Assembly (NCBI GenBank): GCA_938083195.1 | Contig: CALKCK010000041.1 | Span: forward strand, 1-64,000 | Direction of reading: 5' to 3' | Length of the DNA stretch: 64,000 nt | Source of the DNA: an uncultured Pirellulaceae bacterium | Lineage (GTDB): Bacteria; Planctomycetota; Planctomycetia; Pirellulales; Pirellulaceae | Shown: in pieces, positions 9,263-17,325 of the stretch | Layout of the letters: every line of letters starts with the position of its first letter | Numbering within the stretch: the first letter of the stretch is position 1 | Translations under genes and position numbers: made by a program | Notes under the pieces: model-generated | What the model saw: only the letters and a program-made list of their open reading frames with translations | The model's database searches: none | What the model was told of the DNA's origin: nothing

Positions 9263-11143
9263 ATGCCCGACAAATTCTTTTTGGTACGTCTTTCAGCCTC
9301 TTCATGTGTTGGGGATCTGCACGCGCTGTTGCGGACATGCATCTCAAGGAAGCCGCAGACCAGTTTTTGCTTAGTCATTTCTGCCGTTCTCCTACTTCCT
9401 GGGCTTGCAATCTCGTCCACCGAAATTCAGCCAAAAAGCGATAAACCTGTTTATGAAACGGGACAAACGCTAGCCAATTTTTTGCCATCGAATAACTCAG
9501 AACCAGCCGATGCAATCACCCTTGCGCTGAATGAACTTGATTCACCCATTTTCAAAGTTCGAGAAAAAGCAATCCAGCAATTGGTGAAGCTAGGGGAGCC
9601 AGCGATTGAAGCGCTCGCCCTCAGATCCCTCGACTGCACACCTGAAACGGCATGGCGCATCAGAAAAATACTGGAAGAAATCAGTATCGCCGGGGATGAA
9701 CCGGTTTTTTTGAAGTCGATCGCTATTTTGCAAATTCGATTTCGAAGTGGGATGAAAAGTGCTGCGATGAGAGAGTCCTTTGCAAAGCTGGAAAATCGCT
9801 GGAAATCAAACCGAAAAAAATTGGCCATCCAAAATCTCAGGGCTCTCGGAGCGATCGTCGTAGACCCACTGGAAGACATTGATGAAGACATGGCTCAGAT
9901 TGCCGGCTTTCAAAATGAAATTTTCCTTTTAAATCCACCGGGCATCGCTCCGCGCTTTCCTGAGGTCGATCAAGCGGGCAACCCATCGACGAACCAGACG
10001 ACTAATCGAGAGTATCGAAAACTTCCCAGCAAAGCCGAGCTACGTGAACAAATCACCAAAATCGTAAATGCGGACATTGCAACCAATCGCGAATTGGTTT
10101 TTAAGAAAACGAAAACTTCTCCCAATCCTGAATCTTTAAAACCATCTGACAGACGACAGGCAGAGCAAAACGGAAACAGAGACGACATGAAGCTTGAAAT
10201 GCTTCTAATTCAACAGAGGAACAATCGCCTCAATAGAAATTTGCTTGGCCAGCCTTTTGGAAGTCCGAGCATTGGCTTGGATATCACTTTTGGGACGCAA
10301 TGGATGGGAAAAACTGGCGACTTTTCCACACTTGATGACATTGGAAAAATTGACAACATCGCCTTCATCGAACGCAATGTATCGAATGATTTATTAAGCA
10401 AACTTGCAGAAATCACTTCGATGTCAAAACTTTCGTTTGAACGTTGCACTATTGATATAAATAACATTGCCAACAAACAATGGGGAAACTTAACCTCATT
10501 GGAGCTAAAAAACACAGCGGTAGAATCAGGGCTGATTCAAGCCTTCGCGTCAATTAAATCATTGATATCGCTTGAGTTTGTGAACTGTACAATTGCCGAA
10601 GGCACACTGCAGTCCATCGGAAACTACGAGAACATTCGCAGTCTGATGTTTAAGGATACCGAAGTGGACGCCACGGCTCTAAAGTCAATTGAGCCACTCA
10701 CCAATATTAAATATCTAAATTTATCAGCCTGCAAATTCTCGACAGAATCTTATCGCAGATTAAAAAAATCCAGGCCGGACATTAACATTGATTTTTCTGG
10801 CCAAGCTTTCTTTGGGGTTCGCGGAAGTCCAGTCGGGATGGGACGACCTTTGATAATTGGGCCCAATGGAAATATCGAGCCACCCAACCACTCTCAAACC
10901 GGAGGGGCCTTAATTTCCGATGTCGTTGCCCAGTCGGGGGCCGCCAAGGCTGGAATTGAAGCTGGGGATATCATTGAGTTTATTAACGGTGAGACCATTG
11001 TTCAGTTTGAAGACTTGAGATTACAAATCGCCCAATACCGCGCCGGTGAAAAACTGAATGTCGGGATCATTCGAAACGGAGAAGCGATGGAAGTCGAAGT
11101 TGAACTCGGCGATGCCAATACTGCCCCCGAAAACCAGCCTTAA
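9263..11143 (+). CDS. Exported repeat protein with C-terminal PDZ domain
   Basis: A protein of about 626 residues with three regions. A HEAT-like helical stretch lies near residues 70-120 (VREKAIQQLVKLGEPAIEAL). A set of leucine-rich-repeat-like units occupies about 370-500 (TSLELKNTAVESG, IKYLNLSACKFS). A PDZ domain follows at about 540-620, with the AAKAGIEAGDIIEFINGE core. The signal-like hydrophobic stretch FCLVISAVLLLPGLA starts about 30 residues after the ATG, which is unusually deep. A TTG at 9329 would give a normal signal peptide, and a GTG at 9254 is also in frame, so the start is uncertain. PDZ domains of this type often anchor periplasmic protein complexes. No protease domain is present. 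Confidence 0.8.
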   Translation: MPDKFFLVRLSASSCVGDLHALLRTCISRKPQTSFCLVISAVLLLPGLAISSTEIQPKSDKPVYETGQTLANFLPSNNSEPADAITLALNELDSPIFKVREKAIQQLVKLGEPAIEALALRSLDCTPETAWRIRKILEEISIAGDEPVFLKSIAILQIRFRSGMKSAAMRESFAKLENRWKSNRKKLAIQNLRALGAIVVDPLEDIDEDMAQIAGFQNEIFLLNPPGIAPRFPEVDQAGNPSTNQTTNREYRKLPSKAELREQITKIVNADIATNRELVFKKTKTSPNPESLKPSDRRQAEQNGNRDDMKLEMLLIQQRNNRLNRNLLGQPFGSPSIGLDITFGTQWMGKTGDFSTLDDIGKIDNIAFIERNVSNDLLSKLAEITSMSKLSFERCTIDINNIANKQWGNLTSLELKNTAVESGLIQAFASIKSLISLEFVNCTIAEGTLQSIGNYENIRSLMFKDTEVDATALKSIEPLTNIKYLNLSACKFSTESYRRLKKSRPDINIDFSGQAFFGVRGSPVGMGRPLIIGPNGNIEPPNHSQTGGALISDVVAQSGAAKAGIEAGDIIEFINGETIVQFEDLRLQIAQYRAGEKLNVGIIRNGEAMEVEVELGDANTAPENQP

Positions 11144-11618
11144 TTACCTGCCCATTTAGGCTGAGAGCTTGCCTCGAAAACATGACAGGGCTGCCCGTGG
11201 GCAGCGTCGGTCGAAGCAATTGTTAAATCAGGTTTCCGCGTAAAAAAAATCAACCTAAGCGGATCTTCTCCACTAATCAAACACTATCGGGTTTGGAGAA
11301 ACCCGACATTTGTCTATGTGATCAGAGGAAAAGAAGTCCGTCGTTCCACGGGGAGACAACACAGTTCCACATTAAAAAACATGTTTCGAAAATCATTTTT
11401 CCAGGTGCAGTCCCAACGCTCAAAACTGGCTGCAATGCAAACCATCGCCTACGTAGGCTCAAAGAAAAATTCGATTCCCGAAACACCACGTATAGCCTTC
11501 GAAGACCAAATTTGATAAACTTCGGCTCTCTTATTTCCACCAGAAATGAGAAACTAGACTAGGTTCTTCTGACCTTCCTAGTTTCCCAATATCAATAATT
11601 TTGTCTCACCAACAAAAT
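11144..11618. other. Intergenic region upstream of tRNA-Leu
   Basis: This 475-base stretch between the PDZ protein gene and tRNA-Leu holds no supported gene. Short open frames cross it on both strands, but none has a recognisable domain or ribosome binding site. It should contain the promoter of the tRNA. No riboswitch or repeat was recognised. Confidence 0.5.
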
Positions 11619-11702
11619 GCCCGAGTGGCGGAATTGGCAGACGCTCAGGATTTAAAATCCTGTGTCCTTACGGACGTGCGGGTTCAAGTCCCGCCTCGGG
11701 TA
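11619..11702 (+). tRNA. tRNA-Leu (anticodon TAA)
   Basis: An 84-base class II tRNA. The acceptor stem GCCCGAG pairs with CTCGGGT, the anticodon arm is GGATTTAAAATCC with anticodon TAA, a long variable arm follows (TGTCCTTACGGACG), and the T-arm contains GGTTCAAGTCC. The discriminator base is A, as expected for leucine, and CCA is not encoded. The first base pair is a G-T pair. A strong terminator follows within four bases. Confidence 0.96.
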
Positions 11703-11705
11703 CTC

Positions 11706-11748
11706 AAAAAAAAAGGCTTCCACTTAGAGCGTGGAAGCCTTTTTTTTA
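11706..11748 (+). terminator. Rho-independent terminator after tRNA-Leu
   Basis: A perfect 9-bp stem, GGCTTCCAC (11715-11723) with GTGGAAGCC (11731-11739), has a 7-base loop. It is flanked by nine A residues on the left and eight T residues on the right. The A/T flanks extend the stem and make it work in both directions. On the other strand it could also serve the convergent SDR gene that ends at 11803. Confidence 0.95.
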
Positions 11749-11802
11749 TTCATTTTTTTTATTCATTTTTATTAGAAGGCTAAAACGTCGCAGGTAACGA
11801 CT

Positions 11803-12591
11803 CTACAAATTCGTTTTGTCTTTCAGTGGGTTTCGACCAATAAACGGATATTGCTCAAGATCGACAACCTGGCCACTTATTGGCCCACATTCATCCGATA
11901 GCCAATACACAGCAGCAGCCGCAATTTCACATGGCTGAATAATTCTCCCCGAAGGGGCGTAACTTTTTGGCAACTGGCTAACCCAATCATCTCCCAAACC
12001 CTCTTCACGCTTTCGCTCATTCTCTGCCTCACTCAGAACCCAACCAGGGTTAATTTGGTTCACGCGGACACCCTGTTCCCGCAGCAAAGAGTCGCCGAGG
12101 TTCCGTGTCATTGTCATCAATGCTCCCTTAGAAATACTATAAGGAAGTAGGTTTGACTCACCGCAATAAGCATTGACACTGCCAATGTTCAAAACCGCTC
12201 CACCTCGCAAACTAAGTTCAGGCAAGGCCGCACGAATCAAGAGATACGGTGCTAACGTGTTGATTCGAATAAATTCATTAAACCGCTCGGCAGAAGTATC
12301 CTGAATCGTGCCCGTGGCAATCATCGCCGCGTTATTGACGATTGCATCCAACTTCCCAAATTTTCGAACCGCAAATTCGACAAGCCTTCCCGGGGCGCCA
12401 TCATTGGTCAAATCTTCGATTAGTAAAGCGGTGCGATCGGAACCCAATTCATTAACTAGCGATTCACCAAGCGATGTTTGTAGTCCGTGCACAATCACCG
12501 ATGCACCTTCTTTGACACAGCGGCGAACAATTGCCTTGCCAATTCCAGTGCAACTTCCCGTCACCACGATCACTTTATCTTTCAAACGCAA
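11803..12591 (-). CDS. Short-chain dehydrogenase/reductase (SDR) family oxidoreductase
   Basis: A 262-residue classical SDR with a Rossmann fold. The NAD(P) motif is TGSCTGIG at residues 11-18, NNAAM lies in the middle, the catalytic Ser is in NIGSVNAY, and the catalytic Tyr and Lys are in YSISK. The start is TTG at 12591, supported by TAGGAG six bases upstream; no ATG fits. The substrate cannot be told, since the family covers sugars, steroids and fatty-acyl intermediates. The neighbouring secreted sugar-active proteins make a sugar alcohol or keto-sugar substrate possible, but that is only inference. Confidence 0.9.
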   Translation of the reverse strand: MRLKDKVIVVTGSCTGIGKAIVRRCVKEGASVIVHGLQTSLGESLVNELGSDRTALLIEDLTNDGAPGRLVEFAVRKFGKLDAIVNNAAMIATGTIQDTSAERFNEFIRINTLAPYLLIRAALPELSLRGGAVLNIGSVNAYCGESNLLPYSISKGALMTMTRNLGDSLLREQGVRVNQINPGWVLSEAENERKREEGLGDDWVSQLPKSYAPSGRIIQPCEIAAAAVYWLSDECGPISGQVVDLEQYPFIGRNPLKDKTNL

Positions 12592-12707
12592 CGAGATCTC
12601 CTACCGCAAAAATAAAACCTAAGCCTGAACAGCCACATGACAATCTTAAATCAAAGCATCCAAGAGCAAACAAAAAACCAGACCTATACAAATTCTTACT
12701 GAACTAG

Positions 12708-13925
12708 TTATTTGTTTAATTCTCGGATTCGAATGGATCGAAATCGAAGGTTATGAGGCTGGCCATGATCTTGCAAACCGATGTAACCCTCGAGCGGCCG
12801 GTCTTTCATTGCCCCCTCATTGAGCTGGATGTTGGTAATTTGTTCACCGTTAAGATCGACCTGCAAGTGATTCCCAACACACGTAACAACCATACGATTC
12901 CATTGATTCGGAGGTCGCGACATGTTCTTTGTAGCACCCACGGTACGAATAATGCCCCCGTGATCATGATGCCCCAACGGACCTGCCTTGTTTGACGAAT
13001 CCAGAATCTGAGCCTCGATTCCCGTTTCAACAGGATCCCCACGATCTGCTACTCGAAAATAAACTCCACTGTTCCCACCTTGCGGATAGGCATATTCAAC
13101 ATCGAGAACGAAATCTTTGTATTTTTTCTCCGACCACAAATAATCACCGTATCGCTGCCAGCCCTGCTCACCCTCGCGTGGCTGAATCAACAAGACTCCA
13201 TCTTTCTCGACAATCCAATTGCCGGATGTCACCCACCCAGTCAGATCAGTGCCGTTGTACAACGAAACAAATGAATCGAGGTTCCGCAATTTCACATTGC
13301 GCCATCGAACTTCGTATGGTCCCTGACCACGGCCAATTCCATGCACCTGCAAACCGATAAAACCACGCCCATGCGTTTTAAATTTATCTTCATGAGTAAG
13401 ATCAGATACCGGCTCTCCATTTAGCCAAGTCTCAATTTTATTTCCAAACGCAACGATGTGATAACGATTCCACTCTCCCTCTTTAAAGAGAGTATGAGCT
13501 TTTCGGTCTTCCCCCGGAGTCATCCAACCGCCGGCGGCTTCGCCGTAAACATAGCCAGCCATACCATCGGTCGAAATCTCAACCTGCGGACCATTGACGC
13601 GTTCTTTCGGGTCATCGTTCTTAGTTTGAGAACGAATCTGAACACCCGAATTCAATCTTGAATCGACTTTTACATCAAACATCAATTCAAAATTGCCAAA
13701 AACTTCGTCGGTGCAGAGAAATGAATTTGGAGATCCCTCTGCGGTCGTTCCCACAATCATCCCATTTTCTACACGATAGTTCGCTGTCCCGTTCCGCTGT
13801 GTCCAACCCTCAAGGTTCTTACCATTGAATAAATCGACGAAACCAACATCATCTTGTCCATTGCAGACAGTTAATCCACAAGAAATCGACAAGAAAACAG
13901 CACAAAAGAATGTGAAACGAAACAT
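12708..13925 (-). CDS. Secreted DUF1080 protein, two tandem domains
   Basis: A 405-residue exported protein with a signal peptide at residues 1-23 and two tandem DUF1080 (3-keto-disaccharide hydrolase) domains of about 185 residues each. The first opens with FVDLFNGKNLEGW and the second with FVSLYNGTDLTGW. Each has the typical jelly-roll strands (NSGVQIRSQ, NSGVYFRV) and ends in a RFRSIRIREL-like strand. Members of this family have been linked to hydrolysis of 3-keto-glycosides. Many planctomycete copies have no tested activity. It is preceded on the same strand by another DUF1080 gene and is probably involved in polysaccharide use. Confidence 0.9.
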   Translation of the reverse strand: MFRFTFFCAVFLSISCGLTVCNGQDDVGFVDLFNGKNLEGWTQRNGTANYRVENGMIVGTTAEGSPNSFLCTDEVFGNFELMFDVKVDSRLNSGVQIRSQTKNDDPKERVNGPQVEISTDGMAGYVYGEAAGGWMTPGEDRKAHTLFKEGEWNRYHIVAFGNKIETWLNGEPVSDLTHEDKFKTHGRGFIGLQVHGIGRGQGPYEVRWRNVKLRNLDSFVSLYNGTDLTGWVTSGNWIVEKDGVLLIQPREGEQGWQRYGDYLWSEKKYKDFVLDVEYAYPQGGNSGVYFRVADRGDPVETGIEAQILDSSNKAGPLGHHDHGGIIRTVGATKNMSRPPNQWNRMVVTCVGNHLQVDLNGEQITNIQLNEGAMKDRPLEGYIGLQDHGQPHNLRFRSIRIRELNK

Positions 13926-14221
13926 TTAAAAGACTCGCGTTAAAAAGTATTCCATCTACCTATTCATCCAACAGGGTTTACAACCAAAGCCAATCAATGC
14001 GTTAGACGACAGCAGTCATCAATCTAGTGCACCCCCGAACAACCTGCAAACAATCAACTGCATTTTGGCAAAGTCGAGCAATAACTCGACAGTCGATTAA
14101 AATTATCGAGAGTGAGCTGACGAATGAGAACTGCCCAGCGCGGACGCTACAAAATGCGGTGTCCCAAGCTGTCCATCCATCACGGGAATCTCGCTCAGCA
14201 GAGAATCAGTCGATCGAGCGA

Positions 14222-15604
14222 TTAAGAGCCGGGCTTTTCACCTGTTTTTTTGATTGTTTTTTTTTGCACCGGCTTCGATGCCGCCTTCTCAGGTTTCTTC
14301 TCAGCACCCGTTTTATTCGGCTCCTGTGGCTGAGTTTCCTGTGGCTGAGTTTCCTGTTTAACTGGCTGCTTGGCCGGTTGTTTCTTGTCCAGTTCGCTGG
14401 AAGTCTTTGCCGCTGCGTCGACTTTGGCTTTAGCCGCATCTACCTTAGATTTAAGCTTTGCTGCTGCACGCTTTTTATCTGCAGCCTGCTTTCTCGCCGC
14501 CTTCACCCGTTCTTTTCGTTTCAGCTGCTCCGCTTTAATAGCACTTTGAATCTGTTCCTTGTTAGGTATTTGGGGGAAATCGCCAAGCGCTAAACCGCGA
14601 TCTACGACCCAAATATTTCGAAATCGAACTGGGTCACCGTGATTCTGAAAACGTGTAGGCAACAATAACGGCTCCTCAGTTTTGCCAGCTCCAGTTTTGT
14701 TGGGCAAAGAAACATTATCCTGAACCTTAACTCCATTGACCCAACTTGTGATCGTCGCATTACGTGCCTTGGTACCATCTGCATTCCAGCGAGGCGCCGT
14801 AAATTGAACATCGTAAGTTTGCCAAACCAACGGTGGAAAACACATGTTGATTGCCGGCGGACGAAAACGATATAGCGCCCCCAATCCATCTATTTTTGGA
14901 ATCAACGCAAACGAGTCGAGCACTTGACACTCGTATCGACTTTGCAAATACAGACCACTATTGCCACGCTGTTGCCCGTCTGCGTAGGGCATGTAAGGCA
15001 GCCGGAATTCAACGTGTAAGTTAAAATCCTGAAACATTGGCTTAACATCAGCCCCTTCCATCAACAATTCATCGCCAGTCATCTCAGCGGTAGTAAATTG
15101 ATCCGTCCCAGTTCCATCAAAGAGAATCACTGCACCTTCCGGGGCAGGGGAGTACAGGGTTGGACTCTTGCGTTTAACGCGTTTTAACTGACCTCTTGAC
15201 TTCCCTTTTAAATCAACCAAACGACACTGATTATTCTCTACGAAGATCGCCCAGGGGCCACCAGAAAGAACAACGAATTTCCCAGATCGCTTACCAATCA
15301 TCTGGATTGGCTCTGCATTGAATTTTGGCTGTCCCGGTAAGCCACCGTAATAAGCTACCGCGTCGAATTGATCATTTCCAATTGAGCGAATTTGCAAACC
15401 AACGACCTGCTTTTTACCATCATCAGACGTGACAGATCCCATAAATTCACCCATTAAGGGGTAGCTCATATCCTTCGCAGGCGGACTGGTGTAGGCCGGC
15501 CCCTTTTCTTTATTCTGAGCAAGGGTCGTGGAACCGAGCATTAAGATCGCGATGATTGCGGTCAGGAAAAAACAAATGAACTTCAATCGCTTGGTGAATA
15601 ACAT
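14222..15604 (-). CDS. Secreted DUF1080 protein with Lys/Ala-rich tail
   Basis: A 460-residue exported protein. After a signal peptide ending near residue 29 (TLAQ), about 120 residues precede a DUF1080 domain. That domain starts at AVILFDGTGTDQF and ends at FRNIWVVD near residue 335. The last 120 residues are rich in Lys, Ala and Gln, with a coiled-coil-like stretch and a short duplicated QETQP unit. Such tails may bind the cell wall or another protein. This single-domain form differs from the two-domain copies at 12708 and 30280. The substrate is unknown. Confidence 0.85.
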   Translation of the reverse strand: MLFTKRLKFICFFLTAIIAILMLGSTTLAQNKEKGPAYTSPPAKDMSYPLMGEFMGSVTSDDGKKQVVGLQIRSIGNDQFDAVAYYGGLPGQPKFNAEPIQMIGKRSGKFVVLSGGPWAIFVENNQCRLVDLKGKSRGQLKRVKRKSPTLYSPAPEGAVILFDGTGTDQFTTAEMTGDELLMEGADVKPMFQDFNLHVEFRLPYMPYADGQQRGNSGLYLQSRYECQVLDSFALIPKIDGLGALYRFRPPAINMCFPPLVWQTYDVQFTAPRWNADGTKARNATITSWVNGVKVQDNVSLPNKTGAGKTEEPLLLPTRFQNHGDPVRFRNIWVVDRGLALGDFPQIPNKEQIQSAIKAEQLKRKERVKAARKQAADKKRAAAKLKSKVDAAKAKVDAAAKTSSELDKKQPAKQPVKQETQPQETQPQEPNKTGAEKKPEKAASKPVQKKTIKKTGEKPGS

Positions 15605-16009
15605 GGTGCAGCCTAATTACATTTCTCGATAAACCCTCTGAGTAATGTAATTTCTCCCATTGAAAAAACAAATCAGCAAACGCCTATCGCCGCAGTAATT
15701 ACTCGATTCTCACTATTTTTGACGGTAATAATGACAAATGGGCACCGACCGGGACATTTGAGGCAGTTTCGTTATCCGATCGGGTGTAAGCGGTTCCACT
15801 CAACTGTGAAAGTGCTCTCCGCTAAGCAGCCGTCCAAAGCGTTATACGCCCGTAATTTCAACTTGCTTTGATAAACGAGTTTCATCGTTCGGTTTAAGAT
15901 AACGCGCTCGCTTTTATGGGGAGACCGTTAACGCGGTCTTTCTTGAGCATTACCAACGGCTCCTACAACCTCGATGATTACTCAAACCAACTGGCCCGGA
16001 AATCTATCA
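15605..16009. other. Intergenic region between DUF1080 and esterase genes
   Basis: This 405-base stretch contains no supported gene. A 6-bp inverted repeat AGACCG/CGGTCT occurs at 15922-15939, about 70 bases past the stop of the minus-strand esterase. It might be a weak terminator, but it has no T-run in that direction. The promoter of the DUF1080 gene should lie at the left end. Confidence 0.45.
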
Positions 16010-17134
16010 TTAACGACTGGGATCCAAGCCAAGGTGCTCAAAAAGAAAGTCGATCATACTCGTTTCCGGATTCGGCTTAAGGCCAACACTCGGCGCGATC
16101 GCGATGGTCTGCATTCCCACTTCATCTGCCTGCTTCTTTAGACGTACAACGTGTTCTGGATGATGATTCCAGTGGTTTTGGTCATTCATCGCAACTGGTC
16201 CGCCTCGCATATTGTTCTTCATCCAGATAGGCGGGTCGTCCGCAGACATCCACGCGAGCATGTCGCGCTCTTTCCGGATTGCTTTTCCCTTTTCTGAATC
16301 TAATTCAGCGAGCGACTGCACTCCGTAGGCCAACAGAATACCTGGCTCGCTTGCTTTTTCCATTTCGGGAGTCCACTTTTGCTGCAAAGGCAAAATGTCT
16401 TTCCATTGCAGTACGTCGTAAGTCGCTTGTGTGGCTAGAAGGCCGGCCACGGCAAGGCGAGAAGACTCACGCAGCACTGGATCAGCACTTTTAGGGTCTG
16501 CCATGTCGTCGTGACACGCCAGCCAGAGTGTCGTACCCGCGCCAGCTGATCCGCCATAGGCCGCCACCCGCTCTTTGTCGATATTCCATTCCTTCGCCCG
16601 GTGTCGGATGAACTGGATCGCCCGCTTACTGTCGTGAAGGCAGGCGAGAAGCCCCCGTGGATCCTCGTCGCGGAACCGATAGTTGATCGAGGCGAACGAT
16701 ACACCGTTTTCAAGGCAAGCCTGAAGCTCGGCGCAACCGTGGTACTTTGATTTATCGCCGCTTTTAAAGCCGCCCCCATGAATAGCAACAACGATGGGCG
16801 TCGACTTGGTCGAGTCCGCCAGCCAGACATCCATCACGGCATTCTTGTGATCGCCGTATTGCAGATCGGCATGGGTCGGAATTGGGCCTTTCCGCGGGGC
16901 TTGGGTTGGCGCTAAATTTTGCTTTTTCTTTTTTTGAGCCTTCTCAAAACGCTCGCGTAAGGGGGCTATTTCTTCGGGGGATAGTTTTCCGTCGCCATCG
17001 CGATCCGCTTGAGGAAAACGCTTCAGAATTCGATTCAGTTGTTGGGGCGTAAGGTCCTGTGCTGCCGCAAACGGTGCCATGGCAAAGAGACCCCACAACA
17101 CAGTGAACGTCGTCCAAAATAACTGTCGCATCAT
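16010..17134 (-). CDS. Secreted alpha/beta-hydrolase (esterase/lipase type) with N-terminal EF-hand
   Basis: A 374-residue exported enzyme. A signal peptide (MMRQLFWTTFTVL onward, ending in FAAAQ) is followed by an EF-hand-type calcium loop, DRDGDGKLSPEEI. The hydrolase domain has the HGGG oxyanion motif, the nucleophile Ser in GGSAGAG and a His-rich C-terminal region (NHWNHHPEHV) that should supply the catalytic His. It would hydrolyse acyl or carbohydrate esters outside the cytoplasm. The ATG at 17134 is preferred over one at 17191, because the upstream 19 residues are charged and would precede the signal peptide. Other possibilities in this fold are peptidases or acetyl-xylan esterases. 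Confidence 0.88.
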   Translation of the reverse strand: MMRQLFWTTFTVLWGLFAMAPFAAAQDLTPQQLNRILKRFPQADRDGDGKLSPEEIAPLRERFEKAQKKKKQNLAPTQAPRKGPIPTHADLQYGDHKNAVMDVWLADSTKSTPIVVAIHGGGFKSGDKSKYHGCAELQACLENGVSFASINYRFRDEDPRGLLACLHDSKRAIQFIRHRAKEWNIDKERVAAYGGSAGAGTTLWLACHDDMADPKSADPVLRESSRLAVAGLLATQATYDVLQWKDILPLQQKWTPEMEKASEPGILLAYGVQSLAELDSEKGKAIRKERDMLAWMSADDPPIWMKNNMRGGPVAMNDQNHWNHHPEHVVRLKKQADEVGMQTIAIAPSVGLKPNPETSMIDFLFEHLGLDPSR

Positions 17135-17325
17135 TATTTCCACTTTCTTCTTACGGGATTGGTTGGCTGTCAAAACGAAGTACGGATCCATTCAGTATCA
17201 GACAGCGATTTTAGAATCAATTCAAAAACAACCTCTCTTCGTTGATGACCACCATGCTAAAACAGCAAGAAAATTGCGAGCATCATTAGTTCTATGGAAT
17301 TTCTAAAACCCTTGCTTTTAAAACT

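Noticed and set aside
11293..11562. 89-codon open frame before tRNA-Leu, with others on both strands
   Set aside because: Several mutually overlapping frames of similar size occur here, as expected from chance, with no domain in any.
14027..14593. 188-codon plus-strand frame rich in Leu, Arg, Phe and Cys
   Set aside because: It is the antisense of the Lys/Ala/Gln-rich tail of the DUF1080 gene, which explains its composition.
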